Source: Malus domestica (lineage: Eukaryota > Streptophyta > Magnoliopsida > Rosales > Rosaceae). From it: a DNA stretch of 64,000 bases. The first letter of the stretch is position 1. Each line of letters opens with the position of its first letter. Below are positions 1 to 11,987 of this stretch, piece after piece. The position numbers were made by a program, and so were the translations under genes. The stretch lies in contig NC_091663.1 of NCBI RefSeq assembly GCF_042453785.1, forward strand, positions 34,770,001 through 34,834,000, read 5' to 3'. A model generated the notes under the pieces. The model had not been told where the DNA came from. It saw only the letters and a program-made list of their open reading frames with translations, and searched no databases.

Positions 1-374
1 GATTTTTTTAAGTATGATTTTAAAGTTGATTGTTGGAGTTGAAGTAAGTATTTAGTCGCGTGCCATTCTGTCGTGTTCAATTGTAGAATGATAATTTAGT
101 CAGTAACTTTTTCAAACTCGAAGTTTTAGAAAGTTTCTTTTCACGCAATGGATCCTAGAAAAACCTATAATTTACTCCGCCTTACTAATTGCAATTCTTC
201 CAATAAAATAATGATATACTCATGATTTACCGTTTGTACTCACGTTTTCAATCACGTAAAAAGAAAAGATACATCCGATATTACATTAACAGTCTCTCAA
301 GTCCAGAAACAGCACCAATAATTTGTGCATAGAAATTACCAAAATATAAAATATATAACAATTTTGCATGGTGG

Positions 375-377
<3 letters not shown>

Positions 378-429
<52 letters not shown>
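378..429. repeat. (TA)n microsatellite
   Basis: About 26 uninterrupted TA units. The 1-1206 stretch holds no gene I can support; the short frames in it have no family resemblance. Confidence 0.95.
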
Positions 430-430
<1 letters not shown>

Positions 431-770
431 GAATGAGAAACGTAGGGATGAGCTCAACATTTCCTATGAGAGCGTGCATTTATTTCTGCGTTCCTAATTT
501 CACAGTCCACACAGAGACTTTCACACAAAGTCCAAGCCAGCCACGACAAAATACACCACAAAGACTCTTTGCAAAAGACAAAATTCTATCTGTTTGAGAA
601 ATGGGATGCCTATTTTATTAGAGAGAAGGCTAATCATACGAGAAAACTACAAAAAGAAGTCTATTAAAAAGAAAAAAAAATGGAATTTCTGGGTTTTGAG
701 GCTCTGTGGTCAAAACCACAATTTCTTATGCACACGCCTCCTTTTGTTTCTCGAAAATATTGGCATATGT

Positions 771-979
771 CAGTTTGATCACGTTATTTGTTAGTGATTT
801 TTAAGTTTTTTACAATTATGAAGACCGTATAAGAGCGGTGGAATACAAGTATTGAAATATATGAAGTTTTAAGAAATGATAGTTTGATCATGTCATTCGT
901 AAGTAATTTTTAAGTTTTTTATTACTATGAGAACCGAATACGAACGATGAAACTCAAAATATTAAAATATAGGAAATTT
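771..979. repeat. Degenerate tandem duplication of about 100 bp
   Basis: Two diverged copies lie head to tail, about 771-869 and 880-979. Both contain a gtttgatca start, a tttttaagtttttta core and an aaaatata/gaaatata end. No coding content is evident. Confidence 0.7.
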
Positions 980-1206
980 GTAAGAGTCCTAAATCTTACA
1001 TTGGTTGATTGAGGAATTTTGCATTATATGTTTAGTTACTCCTTTTATTATCGATTACTCGTAAACTAGATGGAGGATTACTCCAAACCTATAACCTAAT
1101 TGTCAATTTCCTTTATGAACTATCCTTTTAGCTATTTTACCCCGATGAACTCGATATAATCGGCCAATTCAAGACTTTCGTCAATTTTACAAATGTCCAT
1201 TACAAC

Positions 1207-1964
1207 CAAGGGTGGATTCACTCATGTATGCGGTGGTCCCAGGACCACTCGAAAGCTCGAAGAATCGTCTGTGAGGACCTTTCGAGGACCATCCAACAAT
1301 CTAAGCACGTGTTGAGAGAGAAGATCACCATGGATGTGCAGATGTTGTGCAATAGAAACTTTAAACCAAGAAAAAAAATCCAATTTTAGACGAAGAAACA
1401 CATGGCTCTGCTGTTCTTGGACCTTGGTAGAAGAAAGACTTTCTCTCTCTATATTTCATGTGACCAACTCCTCATTTTTCTCTTTTGTTTTTTTAATTAT
1501 TGTCCAATCAGATTGTACCACTTAGTATTTAATTAATAAAGATATGGTATACTACTCAAATAATACTTTTTATATCATAGGTTTGACACTGTTAGTTTTT
1601 TTAATTCACTATAAATTCATAAGATGTCTGAAAAAAAATTTGTAACGTACTACGAACTCATAGTCACTTAAACTTTCATCGCATACCATCAAATTCACTA
1701 CTAAAGTAAAAATTATGATATTTTAGTATGCCATATGTTAAATAATATACCTAATTAAAATAATAAACTCAAATTATCAATACAATTATAGTTTTAGACG
1801 CTTATTTATTAGGCATATAATAAATTTAATTAAATTCACCTAATATACCTAAATCCTTATTTAGACCTCATTTAAGTACATAAGCGCTAGGCCTCGACTC
1901 GCCGCTCAACTAATGTCTAATGTATTATGAACCACCCGATATTGAAATTATGAATTCGCCATTG
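1207..1964. mobile_element. hAT-type non-autonomous element (MITE)
   Basis: An 8-bp target-site duplication, ATTACAAC, lies at 1199-1206 and 1965-1972. The ends are imperfect inverted repeats, CAAGGGTGGATTCA on the left and CAATGGCGAATTCA on the right strand complement. An 8-bp duplication with these short ends is typical of hAT elements. The 758-bp body has no transposase frame, so it would need a transposase supplied elsewhere. Confidence 0.8.
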
Positions 1965-2216
1965 ATTACAACCTCTCATTTATATTTATGAGAATTGTCT
2001 TCTAAATGACATGACCGGTCCAGCTAAAAATTTTATCTTGTTTCTCACTCTTTAAAAGGAGAAAAGGCTCACCAAACCCAACCCTTCTCTTTCCCTTTAA
2101 AACAGGGGGTCTAGTTCCTTCTCATCTTTCACTTTCTCTGTTGGCCAAGTTGATAATTCCTGCCCTGATGTTTTTTTCACAGGAATTGAAAACTGAATAA
2201 AGAGGAAGTGAAGTTG

Positions 2217-2252
2217 ATGGATGGAATGCAAAACCCACTAAGCAAAAGGTGA
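2217..2252 (+). other. Candidate upstream ORF in the FLZ leader
   Basis: An 11-codon frame starting at an ATG about 690 bases before the FLZ start. It ends at a TGA overlapping a possible splice donor (AAAAG|GTGAAT). Whether it is in the mature leader depends on unseen 5' splicing. It could lower translation of the main frame; this is inference. Confidence 0.3.
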
Positions 2253-2592
2253 ATTTTTTTTTTCTGAGAGAGAGATAGAGAGAACTTCTTTTGCTGCAAA
2301 TCGCAGAGCTGCTCTCTTCTTATATTTCCCTGCCAAGATCACATGGCATGCATGCCCTTTGTTATGATGGGAATTTAAGTCCTAATTTTGTTCCAATCCC
2401 CCAAAAAAATAACTCCAACTGAAAAAAATCCCCACTTCAATTTTTTTTTTTTTTTTAAGCTTTCAGCCATGGAGGCCACTGAGATTTAGCAAAAACCCAT
2501 TTCACATTTTCCCCTCTGAGATTCTTCCCTTTCTTCCTTTTTCTTCCTTGAAAATAAAAAAGACCCTTTAATTTACTCTACTTTTCAAACTC

Positions 2593-2880
2593 AAAGTGAT
2601 TTTTGAGGCAGACGTTTGTTTCATAGCCGAATTATTGACCTAGTGAAGTAAGTACTAAGTTCTCATATGTGCTTTCTTTGTTGTTGCTATAGTATCTCTC
2701 ATGGCAATCTTGGATTAATTTTGCTCTACTTTTGATGCTCAAAAGTGCTTTTGAGCGACGTTCGTTCCATAGCCGGACTATTAGGGTAAGTTCCCAAATA
2801 CCGCTTTTCGAATATTGTTACCATCTCTCATGCATATCTCGGATTAATTTTTTTTTTTTTTCCCTACTTTGCGGTGATTG
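2593..2880 (+). repeat. Tandem duplication in the FLZ 5' region
   Basis: Two diverged copies of about 140 bp, 2593-2741 and 2742-2880. Each starts AAAGTG, then has CATAGCCG followed by A/GACTATT-like sequence, a GTAAGT donor-like site, a tATCTCTCATG block and GGATTAATTTT. Each copy thus carries its own possible splice donor shortly upstream of the start codon. Confidence 0.7.
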
Positions 2881-2908
2881 ATTTGATCATTCACTATAGA
2901 GCCAAGTA

Positions 2909-4225
2909 ATGCTGAGGAACAGATCCAGAGCAGTGGCCAGCAAGCAACCTCTAATGGCGGATTCTCAACCATCTCCAACTCAAAAGAACTACTCAAACAT
3001 CCCATCTTTTTTCGATTCTCCAAGGTTCAGAGCCTTCACAATAAAGGGCAGTTCTGAAAACGATCCAAATTTTATCAGCCCAACTTCAATTCTTGACACT
3101 ACCAGGCCATTTGCTTTCGGAAAAAACCCGTTTTCGGGTGATCAAATCCAACCCAGAACCCCAAAAACTCAATCCGGAAACAAACCCTTATGGGAAAAAT
3201 CTGAGGCCAAAGGCATTGGCCTTGCTATGCTTCAAACACTAAAAGATGAAAACTTTGAAGACAAACATTCAAAAACCAGTAACCGTAAGGTCCTGTTTGG
3301 CACTAAGCTCAGAGTTCAAATCCCCAAGACTGAGAATTCCCAGTTTTCAGAAACTGGGTCTGTTAACTCAGGCACCCAAACAGAGAACCCGAATTCGGGT
3401 TCGAATTCGGGTTCATGGAGTGGTTGCGTGAGTGAGAGAAGTGAAATGGAGCTTTCTGAGGATTATACTTGTGTGATTTCTCGTGGGGCGAATCCGAGAA
3501 CGACTCACATATTTGATAACTGCATTGTGGAAAGTTACCATACTTTGTCAGATCAGTCGAGCTCGTGTTCTGCGAATTTTCTTAGCTTTTGTTACACATG
3601 CAAGAAGAACCTTGAGCAGAAGATTGACATATACATTTACAGGTTCGTTTCAATGGCCCCTTTCTTCCTCAGATGATTACTTTGAAACTGTTTTTGTAGC
3701 AAATACTTTTGTCCATAAGAGCTTTTGTAAGTTTTTTATTAAAAGCACTTGTATGTGCTTTTTCTTAAAAGAATATCCTAGAACACACTTCTACGACCTA
3801 CTACGATGTTTATAAGTTTTTCTGTCTAGCGTAATCAGAAGTGCTTTGATCGTCAAAAAACACTTTTAGCTTTTCTAAAAGACGTCTCAAACAGGTTCTT
3901 AGTCAATTATTAGAAGTTTCATGTTTGAAGACGAAGTTATTGGATTGCATGCTTCTCTTAATCATCACAAAAACGTGTATATACAGCTTATTGTTTGTTT
4001 AGTGTTTCTAATTCTACTTTTGATGAAACGTTTATAGCCGTTGTGTGTATCCTACCCTTAACTCATTTTTTCGATTGTTTTATTTAAATAACGATTCATT
4101 GTCTGTTTAATGTCTCGTGTAGAGGTGAGAAGGCTTTTTGCAGTCGAGAATGCCGCAACCAAGAAATGCTCTTGGATGAAGTTGGGAGCACAGAACTTGA
4201 TGATACATTTAGGGGTTGTTCTTGA
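2909..4225 (+). CDS. FCS-like zinc finger (FLZ, DUF581) protein
   Basis: Two exons, 2909-3642 and 4123-4225, give 278 residues. The intron starts GT at 3643 and ends AG at 4122, and the split codon is Arg245. The FLZ domain spans the junction: Cys228-x2-Cys231 in exon 1, then Phe250-Cys251-Ser252 and Cys255 in exon 2, completing the C2-C2 zinc site with the family's FCS motif. The N-terminal half is low complexity with a FFDSPRFRAF block, as in larger family members. Plant FLZ proteins are known adaptors that bind SnRK1 kinase subunits in sugar and stress signalling; that role here is by family. The start is the first ATG of the open frame. Translation without splicing would add a spurious tail ending at 3676. 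Intron 1 carries a small repeat. Confidence 0.9.
3707..3905. repeat. AAGTGCTT-type small inverted-repeat element in the FLZ intron
   Basis: Contains repeated AAGCACTT/AAGTGCTT-like words in both orientations and an end reading ctcaaacaggttctt. The same word family appears at 30570-30785, 41380-41424/42137-42250 and 56260-56327/63055-63150. No target-site duplication was resolved. Confidence 0.5.
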
Positions 4226-5190
4226 ATGATTGATTAAACAGACCAAAAATGTTTGGTTTTACTATTTAAGTTTTGTATTTGCCTTTTTTTACCCTCTCCG
4301 CTGCAGATAGAGATAAGAGAGGATGAGATTTGTAAGTTTGTAGAGTTTTGATTTTATTTAATTAATAACTTATTTGATTTGTCTTTGCTACTCTTCTGTT
4401 TAAGTGAAACTTGCATGCAATCGAGATGCTAATTCCTCATAACTATCACGAGTTGTTATGTATTTGAACATGTTTACCTGACATCGGGTGATATACTTGA
4501 AATATCGACGTCCCGATTATATGTAAAATTTGCTCCTCCCCACCTGCTTTGGATGGAAGACTCAAAACCTGCCCAAACTTTTGTTTTTTCCAATCAATCA
4601 TGCTATTTAAAACTGTACAATATACAGAGTTGAGACTTGAGATCTTCTCCGATCTTATTGTCTGAAAGGCAAAGGACCAGCAAAATTCGGACTACTTAAA
4701 TTAAAACTGGCAGTTTCCGTTAACTCATTCTGATAGCCCACCTCACATAAACTAGGAATCCATGTTCTTTCTCTTTTGAACGGTCCAAATTCGTTAACCC
4801 TTAGACTTTAAACAATGAGGTCCTCTCATCTCCAATAAACACATCAGAATAATTAATAAGTGTCGACATTTTGATCGGATAAAGTTAAAATAAATAGAGA
4901 AGAAATGGATCCAAAGTTGCAGACCAATATTATACTTTACTCGATGGCCCGGATAATTAAATATCGGTAGCAGTTGAGAACTATGCAAATTGCAGAAGGT
5001 AGTCCCAAATATCGAAACTTTTACTATCATTTTTATTATATTAGTTTGCCCTATCATTACCAACTTCTCTGCTTGCAGCATCCATCATACCATGATGGTA
5101 TACAAATTGAGAGATTCTGCTGTGTATCCGGGATATCATATTTTTCCGTCGTCTATGATCATGTGGGGATGTATTAAATGAGAGGTATAT
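4226..5190. other. Intergenic, no gene seen
   Basis: AT-rich 3' flank of the FLZ gene. Short frames on both strands lack family features. The transcript end of the FLZ gene probably lies within the first few hundred bases. Confidence 0.6.
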
Positions 5191-5191
5191 C

Positions 5192-5555
5192 TTCGATTGC
5201 ACAACATAAGTTCTTGTGTGAGTAAGCAAAACTTGTGATGGATGTATAAGTACAGAAATTACGTTGTACATCTGAAGATATATCCTCCTTGTATCAACAA
5301 ACTTATGGTGGATGCATGGTGGGTGGATACAGTATATCTTAGGTAGTTAGGTTACACAATAGATTCTCGGTGTAAATGAGCAAAGCTAACGACGGATGTA
5401 TAAATGAAGAGATTATAGTGTATTCGATAAAATATCTTCTTATATCTATCTCTATTATCACGAGATTAAAGTATAGAATAAAGATAAAAACAATAGAGTA
5501 TGTCCTCAGTTGCAAGACAGAATCTCTTCGCATGAGTGAGCAAAGCTAATGACGA
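5192..5555. repeat. Degenerate three-copy tandem repeat, spacing about 155 bp
   Basis: A block with gtgagtaagcaaa, then a gatggatgtataa word, recurs near 5192-5268, 5346-5425 and 5502-5555 (gtaaatgagcaaagctaa, gagtgagcaaagctaa). The copies are diverged and no protein frame follows the period. Confidence 0.6.
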
Positions 5556-6104
5556 GGCCAAGTTACCAAGAAAAGCCAAAAGCACTTTGAAGATGTGATG
5601 AGGGTAGGGGTAAAAGAAGACTAGTTTAGGCCAAAGGGGTGCTTAAAGGGATCGAAAAAAAAGGATGGCTGTCTGTCAAATTTGGCTTTGGCAGTCATCC
5701 CTTTCTTCTGTTCACATTCCACGCCTATACCACAGTGAAAAATTGGACCACAGAGCAGCAATGATTGGAGTGAAAAAAACTGGGAAAAGGAAAAAGAACA
5801 CTCAGTTGCAATAATTCAGAGAAGCAAATTGCATACAAATTATCGAGAAGGGAAATGATAAACACGCTTTCTCCTTTCACACCTTGGATTGGATCAATAA
5901 ACCAAGACAAAAAATAATAAAAAACAAGTGTGCATGATGATAGAAGGGGTACTGCTATCACTCCCCTATTGAAAAACTATCATGAAACGAGAGACTCTAA
6001 AGTGGCCGCACATCATACATTGAAACACGTAACATGTTTAAGATACCGCCCACCTAGGCATCCTTGTTTCACGTAAGTCACTTTTCTAATACTCAAATAC
6101 TCTG

Positions 6105-6261
6105 TGGAAGTTTTAACGAAAAACCCGCAGTATTGTTCACTTTAATGAAAAACCACATTTTTATACTAAAAAGTCAAACCTGATACTATTTACTTTACCC
6201 TTTATTTTGTTCTTATCGTTAAAACTCAAAATTTTTAAGCCCTTTTCATTAATTTTCCTTT
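6105..6261. repeat. Small dispersed repeat (TTTTAACGAAAAA family)
   Basis: About 155 bp starting gaagttttaacgaaaaa and ending tttttcattaattttc. Related copies lie at about 42682-42780, 42781-42930 (inverted), 44109-44262, 44270-44423 (inverted) and 63580-63740. It is a high-copy MITE-like family judging by recurrence inside this one window. Confidence 0.65.
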
Positions 6262-6659
6262 AACTCTCTGTCCAGCAAAAATGTCCGTATGGGGCTCGAA
6301 AGCAGCGGGTTGTGACACGGGCAGCTGTACCCAAAATCTCTCCGAAGAACTGCCAAAATCTCTCCGAAGACAATCCTTCGGACTGAAATTTTGTGTGAAC
6401 AGTGTCAAGTTTCAAATTCTCATAGCAACAAAACATCACTAACTCGCAGATTCAAACCCTTGAATCTGTACGAATCAGTGAGCGCAGTAATAAGCTTTCG
6501 AACAACAAAGCACATAAAAACTGTAAAGATAAATAATGTAAACTTCCATAAAATTAAAGTACGGATCTGAAAGACGAAGATAAGCAAGCTAGCATCGAAG
6601 TTTAAATTAGACAACAGAAGAACAGACTCAACATTGAAATTTAAGTAGACGATATACAT

Positions 6660-7320
6660 GGCGACCACATATTTGTCCGACTCTACAATACTCCACCCGA
6701 CAAAGACAATTGTCCGATCGATGGAATCCCCGGTACACAAGACAAAGAGAGATTTTCCACATATCATCCATTCCTCAACACAAGTGATGATATACTGGAA
6801 CTGCATTTGCCTTCACCAAGGAACCATCATACGCGTAAGGGACTACATCATGAACTGCTAACGAAAACACCTCCGGAATACTTTCCCAACTTGCACGCTG
6901 CTTCACACGCATTAAGAAGATATTAGTTACAACTGCAACAAACTATAGAAGAATAGTTGGGAAGCAAAACAATGGAAGGGAACCTGGAAAACAGATTTAT
7001 TACCTTGTTGATGGCAGGGCGAGATTAACAACCTCCATGGATGAAAACGATGTGAAGACCACAACCGGCACAATTCATTTACAAGAACAACTCAGGACAT
7101 CTTACAGGACAGAACCACAGATTGACCAACCCTAAAGACCTGAAGAAGCAATGAAGCAGAAGTACGAATGAACAATCACTCCCCCTTCCCTCTTTTCTTT
7201 CTTAAAAAACAGAAAAGATGGTGAAGGGGGCGGAACACCCTTTGATAAGAGTGTAGTTAAAGGGGTTAGATTGTTATCAGAAGTAAAGAACGTTACGTTG
7301 AGTATGAAGGCAAACAAGGC
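6660..7320 (-). ncRNA. Possible spliced transcript of unknown type
   Basis: On the minus strand several exon-like signals occur: CTTCTTCAG then an exon of about 130 bp with an ATG (near 7038) and a donor ACAAG|GTAATAAAT, then an acceptor GTGAAGCAG followed by another exon-like block around 6895. Joined, the longest frame from that ATG is only about two dozen codons. It could be a distal 3' untranslated part of the upstream minus-strand PNRC-like gene, a non-coding RNA, or chance. Confidence 0.2.
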
Positions 7321-7673
7321 TATAACAGCAAAGGCAGAGAGTTTAATGAAAGAAGATTACCTAAGCAGCTATTGGGACAATGCTGAACTACGGAACAAAG
7401 AGACTAACCGATGTTAGACTATTTATACGGACACTAACTCTAAATCTTAAGGAAGCAAAGACGCAATGCAGAAGAAAAACGAAACCTATAGAAACCAACA
7501 GAGCTCTTATGGACAGATCCCTACACATTATACAGTATACATACAAAAAACGAAACGAGACACCTAAACCTAACTCTAAAAGGGTTAACAAGAATTAGCG
7601 AACTTGTGAGGGGATTACATTAGAACATTCAAGTCTAATGTAGTTTCCCTCTGCTTTCATATGTAATGACGAG

Positions 7674-7968
7674 TTGCACAATCCCTCCCATTCCAGAAAG
7701 CTGGCAACCATCCGCTTCAAAAGTACACGCCTTGTACCACTATTTCCCTTCTGCTTCCTTAAAATTTCAGTTAAGTTCCACGTCGAAAATCCCATATCAC
7801 ACATTCAATGTCAGTTTTTCCCAACATTCATCTCCCGCATTCCAAAGTGCAGACAACATCCGCTTCGATAGTACAAGCCTACCACTATTTCCTTCTGCTT
7901 CCTTAAAAATTCGGTCAGTTCCAACCATGCCGAAAATCCCGTATTACACGTACCATGCCAATTTCTAC
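7674..7968. repeat. Tandem duplication of about 148 bp
   Basis: Copies at 7674-7818 and 7819-7968 share cattCCA, accatccgcttc/acatccgcttcga, the word ttctgcttccttaaaa and cgaaaatccc. Both strands stay open across it, so the frames there look like coding but are explained by base composition and the repeat. Confidence 0.75.
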
Positions 7969-8179
7969 GAACAAACCATTCATCTCCCAATACCAACTCC
8001 ACATCCAACATCCAGAGATCGTTAACCCACCACAACCATGACTTTAACTTGTAGCACCACCACAGAAAACTAAACACACTCATCACAACCCCCAAGACTA
8101 CCAAGTCTACCAACCAATTTATTCATTCTATAAACAATCTAAACCCTATTTACAGGAGCCTTAGTGCTCCATCCGCCAT

Positions 8180-8815
8180 TCATTCATCGTCAACATCGAG
8201 ATTCAGAATGCGACGCAGAGTCTTGGTCGCGGAGTCAGCGTTGTCAAAGAGATCCCTAGCAGCAGACCCACCATGCTCCCTAGTTGGGGATGCAGGTGCA
8301 GACTTGGCAATTGGGTGGTGCATTTCGCTGTCAGCGGGCGACTTGGGCAATTCGAGCGACACGGTTCTCTTGGGACGGATTGAAAACTTGGGGATTGGCA
8401 ACGAACTCGGTGGGGGAGAGTTGGAGTAAGCCGGGCCGGCCCAGAGCTCAGAAAATGAAAAACTTCCATTGAAGTGCTTGCCTTTCTTCGAGTTTTTGAC
8501 ATTGATAGCAATTGGGGTGCTTTTACTCAGTGTCCTGCTATCGGACTGTGAAACTGGACTAGGTGTATGCGTCTTGTTTGGACTAGGTGCAGTTATCCTA
8601 GGAGAAGGAGAAGCAGAGCATGCTCTCTGTTTGGATACAGGAGTAGAGCAAGCCTTGGACGGGGTAGGGAGCATACCTGACCCGGATTGGAAAGTCCGGC
8701 AATTGATCCCTCGGAAGCCCTTGGACGGCGACGGGCCGACTCTGCCCGGGCCGTGTGACTTCCCCCGGCTGTAGTACTGGTTCTTATGCTGCGCCACAAC
8801 ATGAAGAGTCTCCAT
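8180..8815 (-). CDS. PNRC-like proline-rich protein
   Basis: A single exon of 211 residues. I take the ATG at 8815, which gives a METLHVV N-terminus; the frame stays open slightly upstream but without ATG. The protein is basic and rich in Ser and Pro. The key block is at about residues 119-144: SFSELWAGPAYSNSPPPSSL followed by PIPKF, which matches the PNRC family pattern of a proline-rich segment ending in a short hydrophobic motif. In animals such motifs bind the decapping factor DCP1; a role in mRNA decay or nuclear regulation here is only inferred. The C-terminus (184-211) is acidic with a conserved-looking TLRRILNLD helix. The minus-strand leader lies at 8816-9360. Family assignment is moderately sure; function is not. 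Confidence 0.75.
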   Translation of the reverse strand: METLHVVAQHKNQYYSRGKSHGPGRVGPSPSKGFRGINCRTFQSGSGMLPTPSKACSTPVSKQRACSASPSPRITAPSPNKTHTPSPVSQSDSRTLSKSTPIAINVKNSKKGKHFNGSFSFSELWAGPAYSNSPPPSSLPIPKFSIRPKRTVSLELPKSPADSEMHHPIAKSAPASPTREHGGSAARDLFDNADSATKTLRRILNLDVDDE

Positions 8816-9360
8816 TACCAAAGATTCAGTGAGTCAAAGAGTATAACTCGGCCGAGTCAGTCCGATTTTCAGAGCAAACGACTAGATCCACTTCTACAAC
8901 TCAGCCCCAGGGCTCAAAATGCTCAAAGATTACAAATTTACGGTAATAATCGCACGGAAAGTCAGTCCAATCGAAGACCCAGATCCGGATCAGATTCAGA
9001 TCAGAAAAATCACCTATTTCTCTGTAAATCAAATTATCAAAACGGAAAATTAGATTCAAGAACGGCGTAAAAACGATTACCCAACACACGAAAAACACAA
9101 CCCATGAAAATTAAACATTCAAAACGAAGACCCATGATTATTTTCTCGAGAAAGTGATGGAAAATTACCAAATCGAGCGAGAAAATTCTCACTTGGACCA
9201 GAGGCAGTAATCACCTCTCCTTCTTTGCTCTGCTACTGGTTCTCGCGCACTGATTTTTTGGGGATCGGAATGAAATGGGGAATTGAGCCCCGGAGAGGAG
9301 AGAGAGGAAGAAGGAGAGAAGAAGAAAGCACAAATCTGAAATGACTATCTACAGTTCTTG
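8816..9360 (-). promoter_or_regulatory. Leader and proximal promoter of the PNRC-like gene
   Basis: Read on the minus strand it contains a CT-rich tract at about 9290-9330, common in plant 5' leaders, and no ATG-initiated long frame. A 5' untranslated intron is possible; the exact transcription start cannot be seen. Confidence 0.4.
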
Positions 9361-11914
9361 TATTGTATATAAGAAATGTACAGTACAACTGTCTTGTTAA
9401 CATAGTTAAACAAGTGGGTCTGGCTTTCGTTGGATTTACGGGAGCCGAGTTGTCTGTTTACTATTATACCCTAAGCAATTTCCCTTTTGGGCGAACAAGG
9501 ATCGTGTGTGATTATGCAAATCCTAAATTGGAACTTACGTAATCACTTAGTATTACGATATAGTAATATTTTGTTACATTAATAAGTGAAATGTCTTAGA
9601 TTCAATTCTCGGCAAGACGAATTTGAACTATATTAATGCTTATTATATTATGAGGTTAATCACCCCTTCTCTTTAATGTATATAATATTGTTTATTCAAA
9701 AAAAAAATGGAACTTATGTCGTAGCTTCAAGCATAATCCTCATCCTCAAATTATATATATTCATCGTATATCGTGTGATTATAAATTATTTTAAATAATT
9801 TTATTTAAAATTAAACATTAATAATATCTGATAAAAATTAATCGCATAATGTACAAAAGACACAATTTAAGATTTTTTAGAATTCTCACAAAATAAAATC
9901 TGAAGAGGATCCACATTCCACAATTGACTAGAGGAACAAAGATTGGTCACTAAAAATAGTTTTATTTATTTATTGTCCTATCGGTCTTATTACGTCCCTC
10001 TTGATAGGATTGATGGTTCGAAACATGTGTTTATGTAAAAAATGAAAGTGTTGTAGTTGATGTCTTGTCAAACTTGTGTTCGAAGGTAAAGTTGCTTTGA
10101 GGATTCTCAAGATAAAGCAGATTCTCTGTCCTCCTATTTTTTGTATTTTTCTATACTTTTTTATTTTGTGTGATCACGGTTAAGTTATGTCAACATTATA
10201 TATTATTATTATTTTTTATCTTATTATTTTTATAAAAAAATAATATAAAATGTTGACGTGGTTTAACCGTGACCACACAAATAAAAGAGCACAGAAAGTG
10301 AGAGGGCAGAGAATCTGCTTCCTTCTCAAGATTGCTTCTTTGATGGTCACTTGCTTATGAGATTATTGTGAGATTATTGTGCTGAAGTTACTGCATTTGA
10401 ACATTTATCAGCAGTACAACTTTGGACGCTAACTTCATTTAAGTGCAGAAGATGCTTAGTTACACGTATATGTAAACAATGCGAGTAGTTGACTTAGTTT
10501 TTTTTATCATAATCTTTTTTGTTCCTTACTCTTAAACAATACACTCTTAATATTGAGAATGTTAGAGTCACCCAAATCAAATATCCTATGTCTTTGAAAA
10601 AATCAAGTATAGTACGAATTTTTACTTGTGAAACAAACACAACCTATCAATCTATCAATCTTCTTTTTATGGCCATGTATAAATTAGAATGTATTTTCTC
10701 CTAAATTCATGCAAATAAATAAATAAATATATCAATTTGTTGTGGATACCATTGCTTTAAAGGGTCTTTTGTATGTCAGATGCAAGGGGTTTAGGAACTT
10801 AACGATGGAACGGGACTCCAGGCTAGTGATTCAGGCGGTGCCCACCTCAAAACAATTGTGGATGATATTAGATGGCTAGCCTCTGATTTTCATTGCAAAA
10901 GGCAGAACCATATCTTCAAAGAAGCAAACTTTGTGGCTTACATATTAGCTCACTTTGACTTTACTGTAGCGAACTAATATTTTTGGCATTATTGTTTACT
11001 GATTTCGGCCATGAAGAGTTTTAAATTTTTATTTTATTTTTGAACAAGAGAGCTTTAAATTTGATTGTATGGAGACGGTTATATTCGAGATTTCAAATTT
11101 TAATTAAATCTCTTTATTTATTTAAAAAAAAAACCTATATTAAAAAACACAATAAAAACCGATGAGTGATGAGGGCATTTTGGGGAACCTGGATAATTAT
11201 GAATGAAAAAGGTCGGACCCACGAGAGTCTTGCAATAGAATGGGTGGCTAAAATATCGGGTACAAAAAGATAAAGTAAATTAAAAGATAAATAAAAAGAG
11301 TTGTTGGAGGCTTTTTGATTTCTTGTGTAGTGGGTTTGGCAACCTACACGTGTCCATCTTTTTGGGTCGGTCACATAAAGTCACGATTGAAGGCATTTTG
11401 CTCTCCAACTTTAGTAGCATCTATTTTATTATTAAATTATAACTTTAATCTTTTAAGCTATTATGACTTTATTTATTTATTTTTCATATGATTTAATTGA
11501 AATTTTTAATCTTTTACATATATTCTCGTATTAAAAAGGTGAATTGTCATTGGTACTTAAAAATTTTCATTATAAGATGAACAAAAATATATATGGATTA
11601 AGAAAAATAAAAAATAAAAAAATATTTTACAATCAGAAAACCGTATCCAAGCACTAGTCTGCGCTCATTAGACTATAAAAACTTAGCGAGCTGAAACATT
11701 TGAACAGTTAAAGAAAGGGAAATCAACTTAGACCCGTTAGTAACGACAAGTAAAAGCGGATCGGGGGTTTTCGTCTTTTTCCCAACGAATAAATCCCAAA
11801 GTGGGGATCTTTGCTTCGGCGGGTAGGTTTCAAAAGTGAAGCTCCCAAGAAAACATTCCTAAATTACCAAAGTTACCCTTTGAATAATTATAAATGTGAT
11901 ACAATAATTAAAAT
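9361..11914. other. Intergenic with small repeats
   Basis: No gene seen. The stretch at about 9585-9700 has an ttcaattctcggcaa word resembling a Pol III B box plus an A-rich end, so a tRNA-derived SINE remnant is possible. A foldback is listed separately. Confidence 0.5.
10096..10345. mobile_element. Foldback MITE-like element
   Basis: A left arm (about 10096-10200: gaggattctcaagat, gcagattctctg, gatcacggttaa, tgtcaacatt) is mirrored by a right arm (about 10240-10345: aatgttgacgtgg, ttaaccgtgacc, cagagaatctgc, tctcaagattgc). The centre is AT-rich. The arms are about 100 bp each and imperfect. I did not resolve a target-site duplication. Confidence 0.7.
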
Positions 11915-11987
11915 GGGGATGTAGCTCAGATGGTAGAGCGCTCGCTTAGCATGCGAGAGGTATGGGGATCGATACCCCACTTCTCCA
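11915..11987 (+). tRNA. tRNA-Ala (anticodon AGC)
   Basis: 73 nt. The 5' GGGGATG pairs with 3' CTTCTCC apart from one T-T mismatch and a G-T pair, and A73 is the discriminator. The D arm reads GCTC..GAGC. The anticodon stem CTCGC/GCGAG encloses TTAGCAT with anticodon AGC. The T stem TGGGG/CCCCA encloses ATCGATA. It is followed directly by TTTTT, a Pol III terminator. There is no intron and CCA is not encoded, as usual in nuclear plant genes. The acceptor mismatch is the only sign it may be less than optimal. Confidence 0.96.

Noticed and set aside
594-794. Short Lys-rich frame upstream of the first MITE
   Set aside because: No homology, an A-rich run and no leader or splice context; likely chance.
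7666-8025. 119-codon plus-strand frame
   Set aside because: It lies over the 148-bp tandem duplication, is open on both strands and shows no family features.
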